Positions 23,911-32,280 of a stretch of DNA of 64,000 nt are shown here, piece by piece (position 1 is the stretch's first letter; every line of letters starts with the position of its first letter). Origin of the DNA: Phycisphaerae bacterium (GTDB taxonomy: Bacteria > Planctomycetota > Phycisphaerae > Phycisphaerales > UBA1924); the NCBI GenBank assembly GCA_030429705.1, contig JAUIES010000003.1, positions 372,001 through 436,000 of the forward strand, given 5' to 3'. Position numbers and translations under genes: made by a program. The notes below the pieces were generated by a model. The model was given only the letters and a program-made list of their open reading frames with translations, was not told where the DNA came from and searched no databases.

Positions 23911-26871
23911 TCACCCCGCGTCAACTGCTTCTGCATCGCGGTCCGATAAACAGCCGCCGCGAGCGCGTTCCTTGACCGTGCCATCGCGCTTCCACGAGCG
24001 CTCACAGCGAGGCTCGTGGCGCAGGTCCTGGATCTCGATGCGGTTACCAGTCTGCAGTTCGACGCGGCTGACACCGAACAGATCGGCGAGGTCGACAAGG
24101 TCAAACTTTGCGAATACGCCTTCATCATCACCGATCGAAATGCCGGCATCGAGCACATTCTCGATCCCGAGCGCCGATTTGGACTTCTCAAGTTCGAGCA
24201 TGACCTCATCGCGCTTCGTCAATACCGCCTGCCATGCAGGATCCGCCGCTGCGCGGAAACTGCGGATCGCAGTCTGCAGATGGATGCAGGTCTCGGTGTC
24301 TTTGGGGTCGACTTTGTGGAGCGAGCGATACGCTTCGTCCGCGGTATGGCACAGGATCGGCGACAGCAGGCGACATAACCCATTCGTCAGTTTCCAGAGG
24401 GCGGTTTGCGTTCGTCGGCGGCGGAATGAGTCAGCACGGTCGCAGTACAGCCGATCTTTCACAGCCGCCAGATACACCGAACTCAAAGTGTCATTGCAGA
24501 AGTTGTAGAGTTCGGCGTGGGCTTTCTTGAACTGGAATGACTCATATGCCGCGAGCACGCGATCCGCGAGCGCGTCAAACTCAGCAAGCACCCATGCGTC
24601 GAGGCAGGTGGGGGAAAAGTCAGATTCTTCAACACAGTGCCCCTTCTTGTCGCCGCAACTGGGTTCAAAGTCATTGAGATTGCTGAGCATGAAGCGGAGC
24701 GTATTACGCACCTTGCGGTAGCCTTCGCCGGCAATCTTGAAGAACTCTTCATCGACCTTGACATCATTCTCGTAACTGAGGCTGCACACCCACCAGCGAA
24801 GAACATCCGCCCCGTGGTGCTCGAAGAGGCTTTCGATGGTGTGTCCGGCGCTTTTGCTGAGTTTCTTGCCGTCTTTACCGACCATGAACCCGTGCGTGAG
24901 CAGCGTTTTGAACGGCGGCTCGCCGAGGACACCGAGACCGGGCAGGAGCGAGAGTTGGAACCAGCCGCGATGCTGATCCGAGCCCTCGAGATACAACTCG
25001 ACCGGGACAGCGTCGTCGCCAAATCGCTCACGGATGACCGCGTTCCAACTCGAACCCGATTCGAACCAGACATCGAGGATGTCTTGCCCTTTGCGTAGAT
25101 CGGTGAGGGCGACCGCGCCAGTGCGCACGGCTTCGGGTGCGTCGGGGTCGTTCTTTGGGTCGTAGTGGGTGAGGAGTTCCGCGGGTTCGTTCTGGAACCA
25201 TGCGTCTGAGCCGTTTTCGCGGAAGTACCTCGCAACGGCAAGGACCGACGCGGTGGTCATCATGGACGAGTCGTCGGGAAGGATAAAAGCGGGGATGGGG
25301 AGGCCCCAGGCGCGTTGGCGGGAGATGCACCAGTCGGGTCGGCTGTCGAGCATGCCGCGGAGGCGGTTGCGGCCCCAGTCGGGGACGAAGCGTAGACCCC
25401 CCTCCGAAGTGTTTCGCTCGATTGCATCAAGCGCCATCTCGCGTAGTGCTGTGCCGGTTGACGCGACGGGCATATCAACCCCGACAAACCATTGTTCGGT
25501 GCAGCGGAAGATGACGGGTGTCTTGCTGCGCCAGTCGTGCGGGTAACTGTGCATGAATCTGTTTGAGTGAAACAAGTGGCCGCTGTCACGGAGCCAACCG
25601 GCGATGATGTCATTGGCTTCCCAGATGCTCATGCCACGGATAGCTTCGGGCACGGTCTCATCGTACTTGCCATCTTTGAGGACGGGGCAATAGACCGGAA
25701 GCCCTTCGCGCAGGCCGGTCTGATAGTCATCGGCACCGTGGCCGGGCGCGGTATGCACGAGTCCTGTGCCGTCTTCGAGCGTGACATAGTCCGCGGGTAG
25801 AACCTTGTAACACGCGCTGGTGTCTGCATCCGGGTTGTCGGTCGGTTTGGGTGCGGCCTCGATGAACGGGTGCTTGTACCCGAGCCCGACCAGCGCTTCA
25901 CCTCTCGTGGTGGCGAGGACTTCGACCTCCTCGGCGTTCCCGAGTTTGGCGACTGTTTCGACCAGTTCAGTTGCGAGGACGGTGATGTTGCCATCCATCC
26001 GGACGAGCGCGTACTCAAACCGCGGGTGCACTGCGATCGCGAGGTTGGCAGGCAGGGTCCAGGGGGTGGTGGTCCAGATTATGAACGATGGCGTTTGTGT
26101 GGGCTGGTCGTCTGTGAGGCCGAAGGCGGTGTAGACCGATGCCGCATCACGAGCCTCAAAATCAACGAAGACTGAAAGGTCTTCGCGGTCCTGGTACTCG
26201 AGTTCGGCTTCTGCGAGCGCGGTTTCGTTGTCGATCGACCAATGAACAGGCTTGAGCGCGCGAAACACGACACCCTGCTCAACCAGTCGAGCGAGGACCT
26301 CGAGCGTCGCACCCTCGTACGCAGGCGCCATCGTGAGATAGGGATTCTTGTAGTCTGCTTGCGTCAACAGCCGTTCCATCTGACCGGCTTGCAGTTTCTG
26401 GAATTTTTCAGCGTACTTCTTACACTCACGGCGGATGGCGGTGCGGCGGGCATCATCGGGCAGCGTTTCGAGTTTGGCGGACTTGCCGCTCTCAACCAGA
26501 CCGGTCATGACTTTGTGCTCGATCGGCAGGCCGTGGCAGTCCCAGCCAGGTACGAAGGGGCAGTCATAGCCCATGAGTGTGCGCGAGCGGACGACGAAGT
26601 CCTTGAGGCACTTGTTCATGAGGTGCCCGAGGTGGATGGAGCCGTTGGCGTAGGGGGGGCCATCGTGGAAGGTCCATTTTGGTCGGTTTTCGGTGGTGCA
26701 GAGTTCGCGGATTTTGGAGTAGACATCAACCTTGTTCCAGCGTTTGATGCTTGCTGGTTCGTTCTGAACCAGATTCGCCTTCATCGGGAAACTGGTCTTG
26801 GGGAGGTTGAGCGTTTTCTTGTAATCGGGTTTATCAGGCGACTTGGAACCGCCTGCGTTGTGATCGGTCAT
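23911..26871 (-). CDS. ileS: Isoleucyl-tRNA synthetase
   Basis: Class I synthetase of 986 residues charging tRNA-Ile. The HIGH-type motif appears as GSIHLGHLMNKCLKDF, the KMSKS-type loop as KDGKKLSKSAG, and the editing domain as WTTTPWTLPANLAIAV near residues 265-285. The C-terminal zinc finger of bacterial enzymes is degenerate: C956-x2-S and C974-x2-D replace the two CxxC pairs, leaving two cysteines. Start ATG 26871 gives a normal N-terminus (YKKTLNLPKTSFPMKANL). I looked for a T-box leader upstream and did not find a convincing one. The gene reads toward the histidine-kinase gene, 110 bases away. Confidence 0.96.
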   Translation of the reverse strand: MTDHNAGGSKSPDKPDYKKTLNLPKTSFPMKANLVQNEPASIKRWNKVDVYSKIRELCTTENRPKWTFHDGPPYANGSIHLGHLMNKCLKDFVVRSRTLMGYDCPFVPGWDCHGLPIEHKVMTGLVESGKSAKLETLPDDARRTAIRRECKKYAEKFQKLQAGQMERLLTQADYKNPYLTMAPAYEGATLEVLARLVEQGVVFRALKPVHWSIDNETALAEAELEYQDREDLSVFVDFEARDAASVYTAFGLTDDQPTQTPSFIIWTTTPWTLPANLAIAVHPRFEYALVRMDGNITVLATELVETVAKLGNAEEVEVLATTRGEALVGLGYKHPFIEAAPKPTDNPDADTSACYKVLPADYVTLEDGTGLVHTAPGHGADDYQTGLREGLPVYCPVLKDGKYDETVPEAIRGMSIWEANDIIAGWLRDSGHLFHSNRFMHSYPHDWRSKTPVIFRCTEQWFVGVDMPVASTGTALREMALDAIERNTSEGGLRFVPDWGRNRLRGMLDSRPDWCISRQRAWGLPIPAFILPDDSSMMTTASVLAVARYFRENGSDAWFQNEPAELLTHYDPKNDPDAPEAVRTGAVALTDLRKGQDILDVWFESGSSWNAVIRERFGDDAVPVELYLEGSDQHRGWFQLSLLPGLGVLGEPPFKTLLTHGFMVGKDGKKLSKSAGHTIESLFEHHGADVLRWWVCSLSYENDVKVDEEFFKIAGEGYRKVRNTLRFMLSNLNDFEPSCGDKKGHCVEESDFSPTCLDAWVLAEFDALADRVLAAYESFQFKKAHAELYNFCNDTLSSVYLAAVKDRLYCDRADSFRRRRTQTALWKLTNGLCRLLSPILCHTADEAYRSLHKVDPKDTETCIHLQTAIRSFRAAADPAWQAVLTKRDEVMLELEKSKSALGIENVLDAGISIGDDEGVFAKFDLVDLADLFGVSRVELQTGNRIEIQDLRHEPRCERSWKRDGTVKERARGGCLSDRDAEAVDAG

Positions 26872-27163
26872 GGGTTGTTTTCCTGCTGCGCAACTGGTGT
26901 CGCCGATTCATCGGTCGACCACCAGGATTGTGTTTGATTTCGGAGATGGCTGTGACACCTTGCCGAACTGGCACGGGTTCCTTGTGCATCCAAGAAGCCT
27001 GGCTCAGGCATTGGATGACCGCGCCCCACCGAGTGTGAACTCAGCGGGGCCGCATAATTCGCCGCAAATCGGCTGTCAGCATTGGTTTCTGTGTTCTTTT
27101 CACGGCGACAGAGCATAAGCCGCGTCTGCGATCAAAGCGGGATTCCGCGTCGAGAACGATCAG
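26872..27163. other. Upstream region of ileS
   Basis: No gene seen. The 292 bases separate ileS from the 3' end of the co-directional hypothetical gene and should contain the ileS promoter. Short overlapping frames on both strands have no recognisable features. Confidence 0.4.
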
Positions 27164-27721
27164 TCACGATGAGGCGTGGTGTTCAAAGATCGTTTGCGTT
27201 CGCAGGACGATTCGGCCGTTGGCGATGAAGTGGTAGGCCTGGCAGTGCACCTCACGGCTCATGCCTTGAATCGCGAGAACGGACATGCTCGGACCGAACT
27301 CATCATCCCATTCATAGGACAACGCATCCGCGTCGGCTGCAAATGACCGCATTTCGTCGAGGCCTGACATGAAGATGTTGTCGTTGAGTTGTTCGGTCTG
27401 CACAGTGGTCATGTAGTTCATGCTATAGCGCTTGAAATCTCGATCGAAGTCGCGTTCCCCTGCACAAAAGAATGCCGCGACCACCCCGGAATCGGGGATT
27501 CCTTGGTCTGATTCGGTCACCAGTTCGCAGGTGCAGTGATCGCCGACCGCGAATCGGAGCAGGTGTCGACCTGGCATGAGCCATGATTCGAGTTCAAATC
27601 CGGCACCTTGCGTGACACGACGCGCTTTGAGTTGAAACAGCTCCGGATGGAGTGCTCGGTTGAAGACCATGACCTGATAGGTCTGGAGAAGGTTGATGCC
27701 GCGCGTTGGAGGATTGATCAT
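27164..27721 (-). CDS. Conserved hypothetical protein (possibly DUF2617-like)
   Basis: Protein of 185 residues without signal peptide or membrane segment. The segment VFNRALHPELFQLKARR near residues 18-34 recalls, from memory only, the planctomycete family DUF2617; the rest (PGRHLLRFAVGDHCTCELV, EMRSFAADADALSYEWD) gives no enzyme motif. ATG 27721 is the longest plausible start, and a Met at about residue 18 is an alternative. The gene is divergent from the HEAT-like gene at 27971. Function unknown. Confidence 0.7.
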   Translation of the reverse strand: MINPPTRGINLLQTYQVMVFNRALHPELFQLKARRVTQGAGFELESWLMPGRHLLRFAVGDHCTCELVTESDQGIPDSGVVAAFFCAGERDFDRDFKRYSMNYMTTVQTEQLNDNIFMSGLDEMRSFAADADALSYEWDDEFGPSMSVLAIQGMSREVHCQAYHFIANGRIVLRTQTIFEHHASS

Positions 27722-27970
27722 CGCCGTTGCTCTCTATTGTCGAGGCCGAAGTGTCGAATCTGGCGCTGCCCTGCGCCGCGATGCGGAAAATGAGGTTCCC
27801 GTGCGTTTCGATCCGAAACAGCGGGTGACATCTGTGCTGTTTGCAGTGCGTTCCGCGGGGTGGATTATGTGTTATGCCAACCTTCGGGACACAATATACA
27901 CGGGTGATCTGTCGATTGTCCACAACTTCTTGTGATTTTTGTCTCTAGGGAATAGTCAAGCGAGCCGTAA

Positions 27971-30133
27971 GTGACCACCATACCTCGAACTGCTGCCCGA
28001 GAAAAGAGTTTGTATGGACCTTTTCGTGCTTTCACGAAATTGTCGCAGCGCTCGCAGTTGGTGGTGGTTCAAAAAGCGCTGCGAGATGCCCAGAACCGGG
28101 GCGATCGAGGGGCGCTCCTGGAACTGGCGAGCAGCGTGTTGGCACCGACGCGCAAAGATCGTGATCGCTTGCGTCGGTGGCGAGAGCTCTGGCCGACGCG
28201 AGTCAACGAAGACGAGATTCGTGGCGACCTGTGTTGTGTGATCATCGCCAACTGGTCTCACGCGAGTGATGCTGTGCGCCATCGGCTCTCAGAGGCTCCG
28301 CCGTCTTTGATCGCGCGCGCTCTCAGGCAACTGGAGCAAACCGACCCGTTGGCGGTGACTGATTGGCTCTGCCATCATCCGGAACGGGTGACGCTGCGAA
28401 TGTTGCGTTCGCTGATCTTGGCCGACAATCGAGATGCATCGAATGCAGCAACCGGGTTGTTCTGTGGCTCGGCGATTGCGGCACTGGGTCTGGCGGACGA
28501 TCCAGCGATTGGTGATCGGCTCGTGGGCTTTGCGCGACTGGTCGCGCCGGGCAACGAAGATCTGGAATCGACGATCGACTGTGTTGCGAATCTTGTCAAC
28601 CGGTATGAAGACCACCAGCAGCGCGACCTGATGACGCTTGCGTTGCTTCTCGCCGAAGGCCCGGGGCTGGCGACCGATGGGCCGCTCAAGCGTATTGCCT
28701 CGATGTTTGAAGAGGAAACGCCAGGGACAACCGGTCTCCGCGCAGCCATTCGGCGCGGTTCAGCGCCATTTGTCCGGGCGCGTGCGTGGCGTTGGTTGGC
28801 AAGTGAACCGGTGCGTGCAGCAGCCATCGACCGAATAAATCGAGCAGCGTCTGTACATGAACATGAAGTGGTGTTTCGTGAAGGGTACCTCGTTCTTCGT
28901 GCAAGCAGAGCAGCCACGCTACGGATGATCAAGGTGCGAGCGACGAAAACGGTACGCGGGCAGGAGCCTGCGCGGGGTGAGGCATTGCCGACGGTCAGTC
29001 AACGAGACGCATTGACACCATCTGCCAGACGGTGGTTGCTTGACTGCGCGCAGGCGATGCAGTTGCCGGAAGGGGTTGCGACCCAGATGCGTGGTGCCGG
29101 ACTGACTGATCCCCATGCGTGGGTGCGTTGGGCACACCAACGCCATGCGACACCGACCGAACTTGTTGACTATGTCTTCGACGATGATGCCCGTGTTGCG
29201 CGGTCAGCTGCGCTCGCCCGTTCGCCCGCTGGTGGTCGTTCGTGGACGCGTTGGCCGATTCGTCGGGCGGATCAGGCGAGGCTCGCAGCCACCGGTCACG
29301 CGACGCGCTCGCCACATAAACAGGTGCGAGCGATTGCGTGTGGTGATGCCCGCCGAATGAACCCGTGGCTGGTCAATACTTCGGAAGGCCGACTCGCTGC
29401 ACGCGAATGGCTTCGTTCAGATCGGTCGGAGTTCCTCAAGGCAATTCGTCAACGGCTCGAAGATGGAGACGAGTCCGAACGCGTGGATGCGATCAAACTC
29501 GCTCGGCTGCTGCGGATTGGCGTTGCGATCGAACCGCTCTTGACCGCGATGGCGGATGAAGGGGCAACGCAATGTCGTGTGGCGGCAACCGCGGTATCTG
29601 CGCTCGGTGATGTCGAAACGCCAAGTGCCCAGGCAAGCGTGCGGCGTGCGCTGGGTGCAAGCGATGTCCGGGTTCGCGCCAACGCAGTGGAAAGCACGCT
29701 TCGACATGTCCCATGCACATCGGGCGTGACCAGTCTCGATGGTCAGGCCTATGGCTCTTTGATCGAACTCAAGGGCGACGAACACCACCGTGTTCGCGCG
29801 AACGCACTTCGTGGTCTGATCGCTGGCGGCGGGATCGCAAGGGGGGGTCGAGTGCTTGATCCGAGCGGCGTTGATGGACTGCAGACCATGCTCACGGACA
29901 GTCGCGACATGCACCGGCTCGCGGCCGTGTGGCTGGCAGAGCGGACACTTGTCAGTGGGGGGCAACATCGTGTTGGGGTCGCGTGGGATGAACTGAGTCG
30001 ACGGGTGGCAGCGATGGCTGTCCGAGACGAAGCCAGTGCCGTGCGCACCCGCGCCCTGCGCTGCGCCAAGCGTCTGCTTGCCGAGATTCAGGTGGCTACA
30101 GGCGATCACGAGGAGAAGGTGAAATATGCCTGA
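27971..30133 (+). CDS. Large alpha-helical HEAT-repeat-like protein
   Basis: Protein of about 720 residues starting at GTG 27971, with only a weak ribosome binding site. It lacks a signal peptide or membrane segment. Helical repeat units resembling HEAT repeats are clearest from residue 500 on: ASVRRALGASDVRVRANAV, HHRVRANALRGL, MHRLAAVWLAERTLV and ASAVRTRALRCAKRLL. The N-terminal half is also helical and rich in Arg/Leu. Such solenoids are usually scaffolds. It overlaps the small membrane-protein gene by 8 bases, so the two products are made together and may interact. No catalytic motif was found. Confidence 0.75.
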   Translation: MTTIPRTAAREKSLYGPFRAFTKLSQRSQLVVVQKALRDAQNRGDRGALLELASSVLAPTRKDRDRLRRWRELWPTRVNEDEIRGDLCCVIIANWSHASDAVRHRLSEAPPSLIARALRQLEQTDPLAVTDWLCHHPERVTLRMLRSLILADNRDASNAATGLFCGSAIAALGLADDPAIGDRLVGFARLVAPGNEDLESTIDCVANLVNRYEDHQQRDLMTLALLLAEGPGLATDGPLKRIASMFEEETPGTTGLRAAIRRGSAPFVRARAWRWLASEPVRAAAIDRINRAASVHEHEVVFREGYLVLRASRAATLRMIKVRATKTVRGQEPARGEALPTVSQRDALTPSARRWLLDCAQAMQLPEGVATQMRGAGLTDPHAWVRWAHQRHATPTELVDYVFDDDARVARSAALARSPAGGRSWTRWPIRRADQARLAATGHATRSPHKQVRAIACGDARRMNPWLVNTSEGRLAAREWLRSDRSEFLKAIRQRLEDGDESERVDAIKLARLLRIGVAIEPLLTAMADEGATQCRVAATAVSALGDVETPSAQASVRRALGASDVRVRANAVESTLRHVPCTSGVTSLDGQAYGSLIELKGDEHHRVRANALRGLIAGGGIARGGRVLDPSGVDGLQTMLTDSRDMHRLAAVWLAERTLVSGGQHRVGVAWDELSRRVAAMAVRDEASAVRTRALRCAKRLLAEIQVATGDHEEKVKYA

Positions 30134-30530
30134 ACCGATGACGATTTACGACCCAGACGCGCCGGCTGCTGAGGCATTCGTGATGCAGGTCGACTGGGTG
30201 CAGTACGGGCTTGCAACGGTTGGTGTTGTCCTCGTGGCAGTCCTGCTCCATCGTTTTCTTCGCAGGCGGCTTCGAGCGTCGGCAACGGGTTTGGCTTCGG
30301 CGGCATTTATCAGCGCCATGCGACTCGATCGGGCTTCGCGTCGCGGGCTTGCGGTTGTGTCAAAGCATGTCGATCGAGAGATGCCGCTGAGCAGCCTGCT
30401 GCTCAATCGATCGGTGCTGGTTGCCGCGGCAGCATCGTTGACAAAAGACAACACAAAGCGCACAGAACTTGCCGATGTGAATCGTCTGTTGGACCAGTTG
30501 AATGCCAAACCCGCTCGGCTGCGTGGCTAA
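30126..30530 (+). CDS. Small single-pass membrane protein coupled to the HEAT-like gene
   Basis: Protein of 134 residues. ATG 30126 sits inside the end of the preceding gene and has GGAG/AAGG elements just upstream. One hydrophobic helix (YGLATVGVVLVAVLLHRFL, near residues 27-45) followed by an Arg-rich stretch suggests an N-out, C-in orientation. The rest is a soluble helical tail (SLTKDNTKRTELADVNRLL). Probably a membrane anchor for the HEAT-like scaffold. No known family. Its stop codon overlaps by 4 bases the stop codon of the convergent permease gene. Confidence 0.7.
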   Translation: MPEPMTIYDPDAPAAEAFVMQVDWVQYGLATVGVVLVAVLLHRFLRRRLRASATGLASAAFISAMRLDRASRRGLAVVSKHVDREMPLSSLLLNRSVLVAAAASLTKDNTKRTELADVNRLLDQLNAKPARLRG

Positions 30531-31882
30531 CCGACATCGCGCGTTTCAAACAATGCAACCGCGATGCCGAGAAAGGTCAGGATTTGCAACACGCCATAAA
30601 CGATGACAAGTCGCAGGTGTGAAAACGGGATGTCGCGTGCCTGCGAAATGGCATCGACAAGCCAGAAGAATTGCATATTCGGCGTGATCGCCCAGAGTAC
30701 CGATTGCACGGGCTGCACATTGGTTGGTTCGAGAAATACGAAGTCGTTGTGTTCCGGCGGACGGCGCACCTTGGCAGGGGTGGAACCGACATTTCGAATC
30801 GTCAGCAGCAAGTCATCAACCTCGGTAATAACAATCGCTGAAGGTGTTCCGGAAGGGAACAAGTCATCATGGATGATTGAGGAATCGGGCAGCGTGTCGC
30901 TCGGGCTGCTGGCGAGTCCGAGCCCATTTGCCGCCGGGCCGTACAGAAACTGCATTCCGGGCTCGAGTTCAACATCCGCTGGGGTGATGAGTGTGATGTG
31001 ATAAGACTCGCCCTGTCCTTCCAGCGTGGGCTTGAATGGATCGACCGGTTCGGCGTGAAAAATGACCGCGACGGGTTGATTGGTAAACGCGGTCCTGCCA
31101 AAGAAGTAGTTTGACATGAGACCGAGCACAAAAGCGCCGGTACACACCACAATCGTCATCACCTGACCCAAGCGTGTCGATGCAGCGATCGCAATAGAAG
31201 TCATGACCAGGATTGCAACAGCGATCGCGCCGCACGCCATGGTGACCTGCGGCAGAAAATCTGTGGAGAGGGGTTGAGGTTCCCATTTGGGACTCAAACC
31301 GAGAACAGCGAGATAGGCGACGAGGCTCAAAGGGACCAAAGCCAGCATCGTTGTCTGTGGAAATGACCAGCCGTAGAGAAAGTTTGTCGCTGTTGCGAGA
31401 AAAAGACTGAGTGCGACCGAACCGAGTCCGAGGATCAAAACCGGGCCATCGAGTGAGTCAGCAGCGGTGCTCATCACGCCGTGGCGAAGAGCGAGCATCA
31501 AGAAAATGAGCATAACCGTGACGGCCATGAGAACGGCAACGGCGACCCCGAGAAATTTCCCGAGCACGACGGCCGCTCGCGGGATCGGCTTGGACACCAT
31601 GGTCAGCAGTGTTTTGTTTTCGATTTCACGGCTGAGGACTGCGGTCGAGATGAACGCGGTGAGTAGCATGCCGCACACGAAGATTGTTGATAAGCCTATG
31701 TCAAAAAGGAGTTTGTCGTCACTGGTGATTTCGCCGGGGTCTGAGCGATACCCCATGGAGAATGCCGACCACCAGACGCTGAGAATCTGCAAGATGCCTG
31801 AAATGATGACGAGCAGGAAGACCACCGGCTGTCGCAGGCTCTCTGTGAGGGTATTTCGAGCGATTGTGAGCGATGAAAGCAT
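30527..31882 (-). CDS. ABC-2-type transporter permease, NosY-like
   Basis: Multi-pass membrane protein of about 451 residues. ATG 31882 begins LSSLTIARNTLTESLR, a short amphipathic start typical of these permeases; the frame stays open further upstream but that part is not membrane-protein-like. About six hydrophobic segments are visible, with LSREIENKTLLTMVSKPI in the usual cytoplasmic loop. An extracytoplasmic domain of roughly 170 residues (from MSNYFFGRTAF to NMQFFWLVDA) lies before the last helix. No ATPase gene adjoins on its strand; the ATPase at 36889, in the divergent operon, is the nearest candidate partner. The IARNxLxExLR motif is shared with the permease at 38151, supporting common ancestry. 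Confidence 0.8.
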   Translation of the reverse strand: MLSSLTIARNTLTESLRQPVVFLLVIISGILQILSVWWSAFSMGYRSDPGEITSDDKLLFDIGLSTIFVCGMLLTAFISTAVLSREIENKTLLTMVSKPIPRAAVVLGKFLGVAVAVLMAVTVMLIFLMLALRHGVMSTAADSLDGPVLILGLGSVALSLFLATATNFLYGWSFPQTTMLALVPLSLVAYLAVLGLSPKWEPQPLSTDFLPQVTMACGAIAVAILVMTSIAIAASTRLGQVMTIVVCTGAFVLGLMSNYFFGRTAFTNQPVAVIFHAEPVDPFKPTLEGQGESYHITLITPADVELEPGMQFLYGPAANGLGLASSPSDTLPDSSIIHDDLFPSGTPSAIVITEVDDLLLTIRNVGSTPAKVRRPPEHNDFVFLEPTNVQPVQSVLWAITPNMQFFWLVDAISQARDIPFSHLRLVIVYGVLQILTFLGIAVALFETRDVG

Positions 31883-32280
31883 GGTTGATTGGTGCTTGAA
31901 ACGAGCGTTCTGGCAGAATGCCGGGTGCCGATGGTAGCCGAACGGAATTCGACGGGCGCGCGAACCAGCCTGATGATTCGGCGGTACAAACGAACAGCCT
32001 GTGGACAACACGGGCCGGTTTGCATGTGTTTGTATGGTGAACACCCGGCTACGGTTCGACCAAATCCGGGGAATGGGGCTTGATGAATGGAACGCGTGAT
32101 CGACGCAGAATATGAAACATGTGGAAACCGGAGAGCGAGAGGGCGAGAATAGACCCCCTCGACGGGGCTTGCCTGTTGGCAGGGTCGTCCGCAATTCTGC
32201 GAGACGATGACCGAATCGAACGAACTGATTGAGCGTGGGTGTCACATCGTGGCCCCGCGACAGCGAGGTGACCGGTCGAG
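31883..32280. other. Divergent promoter region of the permease and SPFH operons
   Basis: No gene seen in about 400 bases between the start of the minus-strand permease gene and the plus-strand SPFH operon. It should hold both promoters. Around 32150-32195 there are short C-rich and G-rich blocks that could pair (CCCCCTCGACGGGG and nearby), but no clear regulator site or riboswitch was recognised. Confidence 0.45.

Noticed and set aside
26872-27163. Possible T-box leader upstream of ileS (a GGTGGGGCGCGG-like stretch on the minus strand)
   Set aside because: It does not match the conserved T-box core, and no specifier stem or antiterminator pairing could be made out.
27541-27610. TTCGAGTTCAAATCC resembling a tRNA T-arm
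   Set aside because: It lies inside a coding frame, and no acceptor, D or anticodon arms can be folded around it.
27890-27945. DnaA-box-like TTGTCCACA in the divergent gap, hinting at a replication origin
   Set aside because: A single imperfect box, with no dnaA, dnaN or gidA gene and no cluster of further boxes nearby.
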